A program made the position numbers and the translations under genes. Shown one piece after another: positions 35,089 through 43,889 of a stretch of 64,000 nucleotides of DNA. Under the pieces are notes generated by a model, which worked only from the letters and a program-made list of their open reading frames with translations, did not search any database and had not been told where the DNA came from. Within the stretch, counting starts at the first letter, position 1; each line of letters begins with the position of its first letter. The DNA is from Paenibacillus sp. FSL H8-0548 (GTDB taxonomy: Bacteria > Bacillota > Bacilli > Paenibacillales > Paenibacillaceae), in assembly GCF_038630985.1 (NCBI RefSeq), contig NZ_CP152049.1, positions 4,111,501 to 4,175,500 of the forward strand. The letters run 5' to 3'.

Positions 35089-35937
35089 CTATTGGGCAGA
35101 TTGGTCTTCAAAAAAAGTAAGCTTAACGTCATTCGACAGCAGCCCAAGCTGCTTAGAATAATCGAAATATAACTTAAGTCCCTCTTGCAGCTTGCTCCCA
35201 AAATCAAATTGAAGCGAATGAAAGTACATTTCCCAGTATGTTGATACTCCCCCAAGCTGCAAGCAAGCTTGATCAATAAGTGGACCAAGATTCACCTTAT
35301 TATACTCTTTGCTCGCTTTTAACGCCTTATATACCTTATTTACAGATTCTGGATCTATTAAAGCAACTTCTCTTCGTGCCGCAACTACAGCATAAGTCAT
35401 GCCAAGGCCTGTCCATGCGTTCCAGAGCTGACCCAAATCAAGGACATAAAGTCCTTGATCTTGCCATGAGGCTTGAATGGCAGGATCACCAATAATGAGC
35501 GCTGCATCGGAGGTCTCCAACATTTTGCCTAGATCAGGCGCAGCGGGCACATACTCTGGATTACACTCAAAATGCAAGGTCATCATTATTTTCAATAAAT
35601 TCACAGAGGTGGCTGACGTAGTCGTAACAGCAATCGTCTCCGGCCGCTTACGCGCAATCGGCTCCTTCATAAATAAAAGAATGGAATTCACATTTCCGAC
35701 TGAGCCTACAGATAATTCTGGCAGCAGTACATAATCATTCGCATTCTGTCCGTAAGAGAAGGACGAAATGGCTGATAGATCTAATTCACCAGTCTGAAGC
35801 AATCGGTTTAGCTCTGACGGTACGCGCTTTATGACCTCAAAGCCATTCCTATCTAGTCGTTCTTCTAACTGATGGAACAGCGGCCATGCGTTCGCATAGT
35901 CAATTCTACCGATGGTGATCGGGCTATTCAGGCCCAT
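35089..35937 (-). CDS. mqnA: Chorismate dehydratase MqnA (futalosine pathway)
   Basis: First enzyme of the futalosine menaquinone route, making 3-enolpyruvylbenzoate from chorismate. 282 residues, periplasmic-binding-protein-like fold. ITIGRIDYANAWPLFHQLE at the start, LDLSAISSFSYG, then the SVGSVGNVNSILLF segment and IIGDPAI match the MqnA/MqnD superfamily, with MqnA as the best fit. The ATG at 35937 follows GGGGAG and overlaps the ubiX-like gene by 14 bases. Neighbours for prenylation and methylation support the assignment. Confidence 0.85.
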   Translation of the reverse strand: MGLNSPITIGRIDYANAWPLFHQLEERLDRNGFEVIKRVPSELNRLLQTGELDLSAISSFSYGQNANDYVLLPELSVGSVGNVNSILLFMKEPIARKRPETIAVTTTSATSVNLLKIMMTLHFECNPEYVPAAPDLGKMLETSDAALIIGDPAIQASWQDQGLYVLDLGQLWNAWTGLGMTYAVVAARREVALIDPESVNKVYKALKASKEYNKVNLGPLIDQACLQLGGVSTYWEMYFHSLQFDFGSKLQEGLKLYFDYSKQLGLLSNDVKLTFFEDQSAQ

Positions 35938-36574
35938 TCTGCTCATCTCCCCATCTTCTGTACAAATCATGATCAATTTCCATACTATCAAGTATTTTAC
36001 CTACTAAAAAGTTAATCATTTCATCCATGGATTGCGGTTTATTATAAAAAGCAGGCATTGCTGGAATGATCCTTACGCCAAGTCGTGCCAGCGTCAGCAT
36101 ATTCTCAAGATGAATAGCATGCAAAGGCGTTTCTCTAGGCACGATAAGAAGCTTCCTATTTTCCTTTATCATGACATCAGCTGCTCTAGTCATCAAATCA
36201 TCGGAAATGCCGTGCGAGATCGACGCAAGCGTCCCCATCGAGCACGGCACAATGACCATTCCTTGAACGCGGTAGGAGCCGCTGGCTATGCTTGCGCCGA
36301 TATCCGCATTCGGATGAAAAATAAGCTTGCTAGCAGCAAGCGCATCACCAAAGTGCTGCTCTAATGCAGCTGCACGACGTGTCGCAACAAAGCCAAGCTC
36401 TTCCTTGAGTACTCTCCAGCCTGCTTCTGTAATGACGAGATGAACCTCATAATCCATCTCAAGCAGCGATTCAATGAGCCGGATACCATAAATGGAACCG
36501 CTAGCTCCTGTTATCCCTACCACCCATCGTTTCTTCCAGCTTGGCCTATTTTCTTCCTTTAGATCCCTTACCAT
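35924..36574 (-). CDS. Flavin prenyltransferase, UbiX family
   Basis: Makes prenyl-FMN, the cofactor of UbiD-type decarboxylases. 216 residues. FMN-binding VVGITGASGSIYGIRLIESL (about residues 18-37), NADIGASIASGSYRVQGMVI and PRETPLHAIHLENML are family signatures. In futalosine-pathway genomes a UbiX/UbiD-type pair acts late in menaquinone synthesis; no UbiD-like gene is in the window. Overlaps ubiA-like by 7 bases and mqnA by 14. Confidence 0.9.
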   Translation of the reverse strand: MVRDLKEENRPSWKKRWVVGITGASGSIYGIRLIESLLEMDYEVHLVITEAGWRVLKEELGFVATRRAAALEQHFGDALAASKLIFHPNADIGASIASGSYRVQGMVIVPCSMGTLASISHGISDDLMTRAADVMIKENRKLLIVPRETPLHAIHLENMLTLARLGVRIIPAMPAFYNKPQSMDEMINFLVGKILDSMEIDHDLYRRWGDEQNGPE

Positions 36575-37443
36575 TGGCGAATCACAAGCAGATCAACGAT
36601 TGTAAATAAGAAAAGCACAACGCTAAGCGTACCGTTCATACCAAAAAATGCGGTTTGCACCCTAGATAAATCATTCGGACGAACAAGCCAATGCTGATAA
36701 AACAATAAACAAATAGAAATGACCGTACCGAGCAAATAAATCCAGCTTAAATCTGTCAGCCAAAATAATGTAATGAACCCGACTGCCGTTATGATGTGTA
36801 AAATACGAGCAAACCATAATGCGCCTGCAATCCCAAATCGAGCAGGTATGGAATGCAAACCGACATTTCGGTCATACTCAAAGTCCTGAGTTGCATAAAT
36901 AATATCAAAGCCGGCAATCCATAAAGCTACCGTAATATAAAGAATCCAAGCAGAGAGATTAAATCCCCCCGTAATCGCAACCCAGCCGCCAAGCGGTGAC
37001 AGTGCGATCGTAAAACCTAGCACTAGATGGCACAGCCAAGTAAAGCGTTTCGTATAGGAATAAAGAACAAGCAATACAATGGCAATCGGCATAAGCTTAA
37101 GAGCGATTGGCGCCAAGTTTGCCGTAGCGACAAAGAGCAGAGCAAAGGATACGATAATAAACAAAATAACCTCTGCCGACTTAAGCAAGCCCGCTGGAAG
37201 AGCTCTCTTCTCTGTCCGCGGATTGCGAAGGTCAATCGCTTTGTCAATGACCCGGTTCAAGCTCATAGCAGCGCTGCGCGCGCCAAACATCGCGAGTGTA
37301 ATCCATCCAATTTCGGCCCAGGATGGCAGCCGCTGCTCCATCATAACTGCGCCTAGTATCGCTCCCATGAAAGCGAACGGCAGTGCAAAAACGGTATGTT
37401 CAAACTTAATCATTTCTAAAATAATACGTAATTTGCGAATCAT
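36568..37443 (-). CDS. UbiA-family prenyltransferase (menaquinone type)
   Basis: Integral membrane prenyltransferase that attaches the isoprenoid tail to an aromatic acid. 291 residues with about eight or nine membrane helices. First Asp motif SLNRVIDKAIDLRNPRTEKR (about residues 61-80), second ATQDFEYDRNVGLHSIP (about 183-199). In this context the acceptor is probably the futalosine-pathway naphthoate (MqnP role), not 4-hydroxybenzoate for ubiquinone, as inferred from the neighbours mqnA, menG and hepS/hepT. Confidence 0.9.
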   Translation of the reverse strand: MIRKLRIILEMIKFEHTVFALPFAFMGAILGAVMMEQRLPSWAEIGWITLAMFGARSAAMSLNRVIDKAIDLRNPRTEKRALPAGLLKSAEVILFIIVSFALLFVATANLAPIALKLMPIAIVLLVLYSYTKRFTWLCHLVLGFTIALSPLGGWVAITGGFNLSAWILYITVALWIAGFDIIYATQDFEYDRNVGLHSIPARFGIAGALWFARILHIITAVGFITLFWLTDLSWIYLLGTVISICLLFYQHWLVRPNDLSRVQTAFFGMNGTLSVVLFLFTIVDLLVIRQW

Positions 37444-37445
37444 TG

Positions 37446-38156
37446 CTATTTCTTCTCCTTTGTCCCCATATGCAGCGCAGCAACTCCGCCGGTCAGAGGA
37501 TACGCCTTCACTTGATGAAGACCCGCTTCTTCAAACAGCTCAGCTAGCTGCTGTCGACCGGGGAACATTTTTAGCGATTCTGGGAGCCATTTGTATTCTT
37601 GAAAGCTCTTTGCTATCAGCTTGCCCATCAATGGCAAAATACGCTCGAAATACAAGTTGTACATCGCTTTGAAAGGCTGCCAAGTCGGCTTTGAGACCTC
37701 TAAGCATACAACTTGTCCACCTGGCTTAACGACGCGTCTCATTTCCTTTAATACTTGCAAATAATCCGGCACATTGCGCAAGCCAAAGCCGATCGTCACA
37801 AAATCAAAGGAATTATCCTCGAAAGGAAGACTCATCGCATTGCCCTGAACCAAAGTAATTTGTTTATTCAAGCCTAACTTCTCCACCTTAATTGCTCCTA
37901 TATCGAGCATATTTTGGCTGAAATCAAGTCCAATGATCTCTCCAGTGGCACTTGCATCTGCCAGTGAGATCGTCCAGTCGCATGTGCCGCAGCAAAGATC
38001 AAGAGCGGTTTGTCCTGGTCTAACATTCATTTTCCTCATCGTAAACTTCCGCCATGCCTTATGACGGCGAAAGCTGATGAGATCGTTCATTAAATCATAT
38101 TTAGGCGCGATTTTTTCAAACACACCATGCACATGGCTTTTTGAGTTCGTATCCAT
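37446..38156 (-). CDS. menG: Demethylmenaquinone methyltransferase
   Basis: SAM-dependent C-methyltransferase of the last menaquinone step. 236 residues. Motif [19 protein letters not shown] (about residues 51-68), [11 protein letters not shown], then [20 protein letters not shown] and the final GGVAALHMG. Adjacent to hepS and the ubiA-like gene; spacing of two and eight bases indicates one operon. Confidence 0.95.
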   Translation of the reverse strand: MDTNSKSHVHGVFEKIAPKYDLMNDLISFRRHKAWRKFTMRKMNVRPGQTALDLCCGTCDWTISLADASATGEIIGLDFSQNMLDIGAIKVEKLGLNKQITLVQGNAMSLPFEDNSFDFVTIGFGLRNVPDYLQVLKEMRRVVKPGGQVVCLEVSKPTWQPFKAMYNLYFERILPLMGKLIAKSFQEYKWLPESLKMFPGRQQLAELFEEAGLHQVKAYPLTGGVAALHMGTKEKK

Positions 38157-38164
38157 CGTTCATG

Positions 38165-39034
38165 TCACCTCGTCTCGTTGAGTGCAGGCGTGCAACCGGT
38201 CTGTTTGTTTAGCAAAGCATCGACGATAGAAGTTAATTCACCGAGCAATTCATCCGATTCCAGCTTGCCAGCCAATGCGATTACAGCATCAGCTGTTTGC
38301 TTCAGCTTCTTAGCCAGCTGAAGATTCACATTGTATTTTTGGACTACATTACTCACAAAGTTAGGCTCATATTGTCGTTGAACCAGCTGCTGCCGCTCAT
38401 CCTCTGTTCCCACCTGCATAACATGCCAGTAGGCCCAGCTCCTATCGAAGGCAGCAGAGCTCTTGCTTCGAGCTATTTCATCCAGCATAACCTCGCATGA
38501 GCTAATACCGCTGAGCAGCTCTGGCCAGATCCGAGAATGCTCTCCTTCGAGCACATCAGAAAAAATAAGAAACATTGTGCTTCTTAGCTCTCTCATCATG
38601 ATCAAATATTCATCCGCGGTCATTTTGAGCTGTCTCATCCGAACGTACAGCGTTACTTTCAGCCTATTAACCTCGCTGACCGCACTGCTTATTTTTGAGA
38701 TCATTTCAATTTGACCGGCTTGCGCGAGCAGCTGATAAAATGTAGCACTAAAATAATCTCCTGCAAGTATTCTAATCTGTCTCGAGCGCATCTCCGGCTC
38801 ATTTAGCTGCTCATCATTTGTATCAATCAAATCATGCGTATCCATCCCTAGCTGGACGAGTGATACAGCAAGCGTGTACAGCTCGCTGACCCCCTTTAAA
38901 GACGGCTGCTGACTAAGAAAGGCATAAAGCAAGCGAAGTCTTGCATTTGCTAAATCTGGAAGCGTCGTATGCGCTTGAATCATGTCATAGCCTATATACT
39001 TCTGAGCTATTTCAGGTATTCGGTATGTTTTCAT
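38165..39034 (-). CDS. hepS: Heptaprenyl diphosphate synthase component I
   Basis: Small regulatory subunit of the two-component synthase, partner of the gene at 34106. 289 residues. No Asp-rich motif, as expected for component I. Recognisable by the YRIPEIAQKYIGYDMIQAHT opening, LVQLGMDTHDLID and AGDYFSATFYQLLA. GGAGG precedes the ATG at 39034; the frame extends to 39061 without a better start. Confidence 0.85.
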   Translation of the reverse strand: MKTYRIPEIAQKYIGYDMIQAHTTLPDLANARLRLLYAFLSQQPSLKGVSELYTLAVSLVQLGMDTHDLIDTNDEQLNEPEMRSRQIRILAGDYFSATFYQLLAQAGQIEMISKISSAVSEVNRLKVTLYVRMRQLKMTADEYLIMMRELRSTMFLIFSDVLEGEHSRIWPELLSGISSCEVMLDEIARSKSSAAFDRSWAYWHVMQVGTEDERQQLVQRQYEPNFVSNVVQKYNVNLQLAKKLKQTADAVIALAGKLESDELLGELTSIVDALLNKQTGCTPALNETR

Positions 39035-39158
39035 TGGGGAAGCCTCCGAACAGAGAAGCACAAATCGCCGCTCAATAATCTAAACTATTATAGCACAACT
39101 TTTTCTAAAGAACATATGAATCAGCTTCCTCGTTCAACAAATTGCCTTATACATCTGA

Positions 39159-39734
39159 TTACTGATGTGAAAAAGAAGCTGGCTTTGCAGAAAAACCAGT
39201 CGCTTTTCCAAATTTTTCTTCCCACGCAGTGGTGAAGCTGACCCTTAATCTGCCTCTCCATAGCTCATCATGCACGGGATCTGCGCCAGAGAGACGGCCA
39301 ATTTCCGATATAAGCCATTCATCCGTTTTTCTCACATCGACAGCAGCCAGCAGTACCTCTCCATCAGGACGCATCTCCACAAAACGTATAAGCACTCGCT
39401 TCACGTTTTCTAATTGCAAGAAGGAAACGCGAACAAGCTTTTCTATATCCTCGAACATGGCAGTCGGTCTCCCCTTGATTGTGCTGACACGCATGTCTAC
39501 CGATAAGATTCCGCTGCTCCACTCCACTTTATTAAGACGCTCATTTAGTTTGACGGATACCAGCACATCAACTAAATTACTATTCGTAAGCCTGACAGCT
39601 GGAATCGCATGAAAGACAGCTACATTGTTATGCGCTGCTGTACGCTGCCATGCTGCATGAGGCAGCCAAATCATTAATAAAGTAATTGCTAAGGCGAACA
39701 TGCCAGCAGTTAACAGCGGTTTTCCGATTTTCAC
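39159..39734 (-). CDS. Hypothetical exported protein, 191 aa
   Basis: One N-terminal membrane helix (about residues 7-25) followed by a soluble domain of about 160 residues with alternating beta and alpha segments; no recognised family. It lies between the mtrB terminator and hepS, on the same strand. No counterpart is known to me at this B. subtilis position. Confidence 0.65.
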   Translation of the reverse strand: MKIGKPLLTAGMFALAITLLMIWLPHAAWQRTAAHNNVAVFHAIPAVRLTNSNLVDVLVSVKLNERLNKVEWSSGILSVDMRVSTIKGRPTAMFEDIEKLVRVSFLQLENVKRVLIRFVEMRPDGEVLLAAVDVRKTDEWLISEIGRLSGADPVHDELWRGRLRVSFTTAWEEKFGKATGFSAKPASFSHQ

Positions 39735-39811
39735 TTTGCACCTCCAACAAAAAAGAACTCATACATCATTGTACGAGCGTTGAAGGTTGATTATTCGGAA
39801 CCTAAGCAGAC

Positions 39812-39836
39812 AAAAAAAAAGCAGGCTTCGCCTGCC
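39812..39836 (-). terminator. Terminator after mtrB
   Basis: GCAGGC-GAA-GCCTGC on the minus strand followed by nine T. It isolates mtrB from the downstream prenyl genes. Confidence 0.85.
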
Positions 39837-39948
39837 ATGCTCAATATATAGGATTTATAAGTTTTGACTTATAAATCAGCTTATATATCATTGCGAAACG
39901 GGCTTTTTGCCGCCAATAGACGGCTTTAGCCGTTTACACTCATTTTTG

Positions 39949-40170
39949 TTATTGATCAGTTTCCATCGTACCGTATTTCGTCATTACGACCGCTTTACCC
40001 CGAATTTTGATCGCTGAGGTATGATCTGTAAATTGGCAAATTAAGATTTCGTTTTTGTCCAATTTTTCCGTGTGATGAAATTTTGTGTCATGCCCGCGTG
40101 TTAAACCGATGACCTGTACGCCCTGATCCTTTGCTTTTACGACAATATACTCGCCATGTGTAGGCTCCAT
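39949..40170 (-). CDS. mtrB: trp RNA-binding attenuation protein TRAP
   Basis: Tryptophan-activated 11-mer ring that binds GAG/TAG triplets in trp leaders. 73 residues, normal length. EYIVVKAKDQGVQVIGLTRG and SAIKIRGKAVVM hold the expected RNA-contacting Lys and Arg positions, and the Thr/Ser tryptophan pocket is in GLTRGHDTKFHH. The ATG follows GGAGGG. Its target, the array at 29588-29669, lies 10 kb away in the same window. The usual upstream partner folE (mtrA) is absent. Confidence 0.95.
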   Translation of the reverse strand: MEPTHGEYIVVKAKDQGVQVIGLTRGHDTKFHHTEKLDKNEILICQFTDHTSAIKIRGKAVVMTKYGTMETDQ

Positions 40171-40253
40171 CGTGATCCCTCCGCATCCGAAATTCCAATC
40201 TATCCATGTGAATTATAGAGGATGTATGACTTTTGTGCAATCTATTCGCTCTA

Positions 40254-40286
40254 GCATGGCGAAATGATATACTTTCCTATATTTTG
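40254..40286. repeat. Dispersed repeat, copy D (3' part only)
   Basis: GCATGGCGAAATGATATACT and then TTCCTATATTTT match the right third of copies B and C. The left two thirds are replaced by unrelated DNA. Located in the hbs-mtrB gap where folE stands in B. subtilis. Confidence 0.6.
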
Positions 40287-40289
40287 AAT

Positions 40290-40327
40290 AAACAGAAGAC
40301 GCTCGAACGGCTATCCGTCCGAGCGTC
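40290..40327 (-). terminator. Hairpin terminator after hbs
   Basis: GACGCTCG pairs with CGAGCGTC and GACGG with CCGTT across a short loop; a modest T-rich tail (TTCTGTTT) follows on the minus strand. Confidence 0.7.
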
Positions 40328-40382
40328 AAATTTCTCATAAGTTAAGCATAAGCTCTACTGAATCCTAGCAAACTGCTTATAC

Positions 40383-40658
40383 TTAATTGGATACAAGATC
40401 CTTAAGTGATTTCCCTGGTTTAAAAGCAGGCGTTTTGCTTGCAGCGATATCGATTGGATCTCCAGTTTGCGGGTTGCGGCCTTTACGGGCTTGACGCTCG
40501 CGAACTTCAAAATTCCCAAATCCAACTAGCTGTACTTTATCTCCGCTTTGCAGTGCATCGGAAATAGCATCAAAAACCGCATCTACAGCTTTTGTTGCAT
40601 CTTTCTTAGAAAGATCAGTCAATTCAGCCACTTTCGTAATCAAATCTGTTTTGTTCAT
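40383..40658 (-). CDS. hbs: DNA-binding protein HU
   Basis: Histone-like nucleoid protein, 91 residues. [20 protein letters not shown] at the start and [20 protein letters not shown] in the arm are the classical HU sequence. Very strong ribosome binding site (GGAGGAGG). Position next to spoIVA is conserved. Confidence 0.97.
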   Translation of the reverse strand: MNKTDLITKVAELTDLSKKDATKAVDAVFDAISDALQSGDKVQLVGFGNFEVRERQARKGRNPQTGDPIDIAASKTPAFKPGKSLKDLVSN

Positions 40659-40815
40659 TGTTTCACCTCCTCCAAAGAGCGTTATATGGCAATATTGTCG
40701 TAATAAGCGTATAAACTCTCATCATATCCCTCTTATTAACGGAAAACTTCAAAAATATACCTTTTAACCGAACAAACCTATAGTAATACAGCCGTTTGCC
40801 AATTTCAAGTGCTAA

Positions 40816-40855
40816 ACGAATAAAACCGCTCCCTTTTTGGCAGCGGCTTATTCGT
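40816..40855 (-). terminator. Terminator after spoIVA
   Basis: ACGAATAA/TTATTCGT outer and CCGCT/AGCGG inner arms form a hairpin 18 bases past the spoIVA stop. Confidence 0.65.
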
Positions 40856-40872
40856 ATATTGAGTTCCATCAG

Positions 40873-42351
40873 TTAAAGAATGATTGCAATTAACCCGCCT
40901 GAGCCCTCATTGATAATTCGGCCGAGTGTTTCCTGCAGCTTGTAGCGTGCATTATCCGGCATCATGGCAATTTTGCCTTGAATGCCCTCACGTACGATGG
41001 AATGCAGGGAGCGCCCGAATATATCAGACTCCCAGATTTTGATCGGATCATTCTCAAAGTCTTGCATTAAGTATCTGACCAGCTCTTCACTCTGCTTCTC
41101 CGTGCCGATAATTGGAGCGAACTCCGATTCTACATCTACACGGATCATATGGATAGACGGTGCTGTCGCCTTTAATCTAACGCCAAAGCGTGAGCCTTGT
41201 CGTATGAGCTCAGGCTCATCGAGTGCCATTTCCGCAAGGCTAGGAGCCGCAATGCCGTATCCCGTTGTTTTGACCATTTCAAGTGCTTCTGCGAAACGGT
41301 CATATTCCCTTTTGGCATGAGAGAACTCCTGCATAAGCTGCAGCAGATGATCCTTGCCTCGGATTTCGACGCCGACAACCTCCATCAAAATGCGGTCGTA
41401 AAGCTCATCAGGCGCATACAGATCGATTTCTGCGACACCCTGCCCCATATTCATTCCGCTTAGACCCGCGCGGGCAATGAAATCATATTCCATGAACTGT
41501 GTAACAACGCGGTCCACATCCCGCAGACGGCGAATGTCCTTTACCGTATCTCTAACAGAGCTTTCGTAGTTGCTGCGCAGCCAGTGTCTCTCGTTAAGTA
41601 CCATAACCCAGCTAGGAAGATTAACATTTACCTCATGAACAGGGAACTCGTAGAGCACTTCACGCAGTACCGAAATGACCTCTTCTTCACCCATCGTCGC
41701 CACGCTGAGCGTCATGACTGGAATATCGTATTTGGCTTGAAGCTCACTGCGAAGCTGCAGTGCTTCCTCACTCTTTGGACGAGTGGAGTTAATGACAAGC
41801 ACGAATGGTTTTCCGACTTCCTTCAGCTCATTGATGACGCGTTCTTCTGCAACAACATAAGAGCTGCGTGGAATTTCCGCAATGGTTCCATCTGTTGTAA
41901 CAACAACACCTAGTGTGGAATGCTCTTGAATAACTTTTCTAGTGCCGATCTCAGCAGCCTCTTGAAACGGGATCGGCTCATCAAACCACGGAGTCGTGAT
42001 CATTCGCGGACCATTTTCATCCTCATAGCCCTTCGCGCCCTCAACTGCATAACCAACACAATCGACAAGTCTCACGTTTACCTCAAGTCCATCGGTAACC
42101 CTGAGCTGTACCGCTTGATTTGGAACAAATTTAGGCTCTGTTGTCATAATCGTTTTGCCTGCGGCGCTTTGAGGAAGTTCGTCCACGGCTCTCACACGGT
42201 CTGACTCGTTAGCAATGTTCGGAAGTACAATCGTCTCCATAAACCGCTTGATAAACGTTGATTTGCCCGTCCGGACCGCTCCTACAACCCCGAGGTAAAT
42301 ATCCCCGCCGGTTCTTTCGGCTATGTCCTTGAAAATATCTACTTTCTCCAC
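40873..42351 (-). CDS. spoIVA: Stage IV sporulation protein A
   Basis: ATPase that polymerises on the forespore surface to form the coat basement layer. The P-loop GVVGAVRTGKSTFIKRFMET (about residues 20-39) is intact and SGMNMGQG and the C-terminal region are present. The GTG at 42351 behind GGGAGGGG gives 492 residues, the same as the B. subtilis protein; the ATG at 42396 adds 15 residues with no site. Expected to be expressed in the mother cell during sporulation. Strong evidence that the organism forms spores. Confidence 0.96.
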   Translation of the reverse strand: MEKVDIFKDIAERTGGDIYLGVVGAVRTGKSTFIKRFMETIVLPNIANESDRVRAVDELPQSAAGKTIMTTEPKFVPNQAVQLRVTDGLEVNVRLVDCVGYAVEGAKGYEDENGPRMITTPWFDEPIPFQEAAEIGTRKVIQEHSTLGVVVTTDGTIAEIPRSSYVVAEERVINELKEVGKPFVLVINSTRPKSEEALQLRSELQAKYDIPVMTLSVATMGEEEVISVLREVLYEFPVHEVNVNLPSWVMVLNERHWLRSNYESSVRDTVKDIRRLRDVDRVVTQFMEYDFIARAGLSGMNMGQGVAEIDLYAPDELYDRILMEVVGVEIRGKDHLLQLMQEFSHAKREYDRFAEALEMVKTTGYGIAAPSLAEMALDEPELIRQGSRFGVRLKATAPSIHMIRVDVESEFAPIIGTEKQSEELVRYLMQDFENDPIKIWESDIFGRSLHSIVREGIQGKIAMMPDNARYKLQETLGRIINEGSGGLIAIIL

Positions 42352-42577
42352 TGAATATCCCCTCCCAATTGATTTTTCCGGTTCGCCGCCATCCACCGGT
42401 CAATAGGGCAGGCCAGCGACGCAACTCGTACATGCTTTTTGGACTAGTAACATCTTATGTTCAAGCTTTCCGATTATGACGATTCCTTCTACGAAATCTT
42501 TTTTTGCCACGTTTGCGAGCTTCCCTTCCAAGATTGAAATATATGAGAAAAAACACATATCTATGACCTCATTAAAT

Positions 42578-42614
42578 AAAAAAAAACCTCCCAAGACATT
42601 TGTCTTGAAGAGGC
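42578..42614 (-). terminator. Terminator after the YphF-like gene
   Basis: CAAGACA/TGTCTTG with outer CCTC/GAGG arms, followed by eight or more T on the minus strand. Confidence 0.75.
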
Positions 42615-42648
42615 TTTCAATGTAGGCTCGCAAAATAGACCAGCTGCA

Positions 42649-43410
42649 TCAAGGCTGTACCGCCTGAGGCTCCTCGTTCACCAATCGATAGAGGGGCGCT
42701 TTTACCGGAACATAATCGGATTTATCCACTAATAGGCTTCGCAAATCCGTCTCGGCATCAATCGCAATATTCTCATTCTTCTGCACGAATTGCATAATAT
42801 CAATGCCGTAATCTGTGTACACTACACCGTTCTCATCAACGATAGCTTGAAGCGTTTGACCGGAAAAGACGCTTCGAATAACGGGTGCAGTCTTATTCAT
42901 GCTTTTGTAATCAATTTGATAAAAACCAGGGTACATTTCCTCTCCCTTTGGAAGAACACTGTTCGTTTGAATATATGCCCTTACCCAGCCTTGAATATCG
43001 TTGATTTTTTGGAAAGTAATAATGTCGAGCAGCTTAACTGTAGGCTTAGTCTCCTCATCAATGACAAGATAGCTGTAGTTGCCTCCATTTTCAAATGCGG
43101 AGGTAGGTATATCCGTTAAATAGCCTGTCCGACTGAGCTTCGCAAAATCGATGTAAAACTTTTCATACTTCGGTGTCTCTGCCGTGCTGTTTTTGATTGG
43201 CAGCATGCTGGTTTCTTCCTGATATTGATCAATGGCTGCCTGCACGTTGCGTATAGCATCCTTTGGCGCGACCTGATTCTGCTTCAATTGATCCTTCGGA
43301 TACATACAGCCAGATAGTGTCAGCATCATGACAAATAAAGCAACAAGCGCCGCCGAAGAGCTTAAATACCGGCGCTGTCCCCCCGCCCGCAATCGAAATA
43401 AATTTTTCAT
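42649..43410 (-). CDS. Lipoprotein, YphF-like
   Basis: A 253-residue lipoprotein. Signal peptide with lipobox LSGC (Cys at about residue 35), then a soluble domain of about 215 residues outside the membrane. By position (between spoIVA and the ferredoxins/DUF2768 gene) it corresponds to B. subtilis YphF; sequence similarity could not be tested. GAGGAG precedes the ATG. Three 39-bp tandem repeats make up its 5' untranslated region. Confidence 0.75.
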   Translation of the reverse strand: MKNLFRLRAGGQRRYLSSSAALVALFVMMLTLSGCMYPKDQLKQNQVAPKDAIRNVQAAIDQYQEETSMLPIKNSTAETPKYEKFYIDFAKLSRTGYLTDIPTSAFENGGNYSYLVIDEETKPTVKLLDIITFQKINDIQGWVRAYIQTNSVLPKGEEMYPGFYQIDYKSMNKTAPVIRSVFSGQTLQAIVDENGVVYTDYGIDIMQFVQKNENIAIDAETDLRSLLVDKSDYVPVKAPLYRLVNEEPQAVQP

Positions 43411-43424
43411 TTTTTCACTCCTCT

Positions 43425-43541
43425 AAGGTTTGTGAAGCAAACCTACTTCGTAAGCGTAAGCTCAAGGTTTGTGAAGCAAACCTACTTCGTAAGCGTAAGC
43501 TCAAGGTTTGTGAAGCAAACCTACTTCGTAAGCGTATGCTT
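43425..43541. repeat. Three tandem 39-bp repeats
   Basis: Units start at 43425, 43464 and 43503; the first two are identical and the third differs only at its end. Each holds a 7-bp hairpin AGGTTTG-TGAAG-CAAACCT. They fill the gap between the ferredoxin stop and the yphF-like gene. Contiguous, with no spacers, so not a CRISPR. Confidence 0.85.
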
Positions 43542-43887
43542 ACCATAAATCGTCGTTTTCCTCTGCTTGCCGAGCCAGCTGACGCTCCACAGCTGCACGC
43601 AGCGGATCAAGTGGAATATCGACAATAACCTTCCCTGCTACTCTTGCTTGACAGGATAAGCGAATATGATCGCCTTCTAGTCCTGACAGCTTCCGTCTTT
43701 CATTTTCACCTATCGGCTGCAGCTCGCTCCCAGGCCTCACACTGACCTTGCACATGAAGCAGGCAGCTTTACCCCCGCAGCGCGTCCGGATTGGCAAATT
43801 AGCGCGTCTGGCGGCGTCTAGCAGCGTAGTTCCTTGCTTCACCTTAATCGATTTTCCCGATGGCCAAAAGGTTACCTCACCGTCCAC
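43540..43887 (-). CDS. 2Fe-2S ferredoxin
   Basis: Small (115 residues) plant/mammal-type ferredoxin domain. Cluster ligands in RTRCGGKAACFMCKVSV (Cys-x5-Cys-x2-Cys, about residues 35-43) and a fourth Cys in LSCQARVAG. Partner unknown. Starts three bases after the nucleotidyltransferase-like gene and forms one transcript with it. Confidence 0.85.
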   Translation of the reverse strand: MDGEVTFWPSGKSIKVKQGTTLLDAARRANLPIRTRCGGKAACFMCKVSVRPGSELQPIGENERRKLSGLEGDHIRLSCQARVAGKVIVDIPLDPLRAAVERQLARQAEENDDLW

Positions 43888-43889
43888 GA

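Noticed and set aside
40663..40869. 68-codon minus-strand frame upstream of hbs
   Set aside because: Runs through the spoIVA terminator and has no domain; most likely chance.
43425..43541. CRISPR array
   Set aside because: The three units are contiguous with no unique spacers and no cas genes are present.
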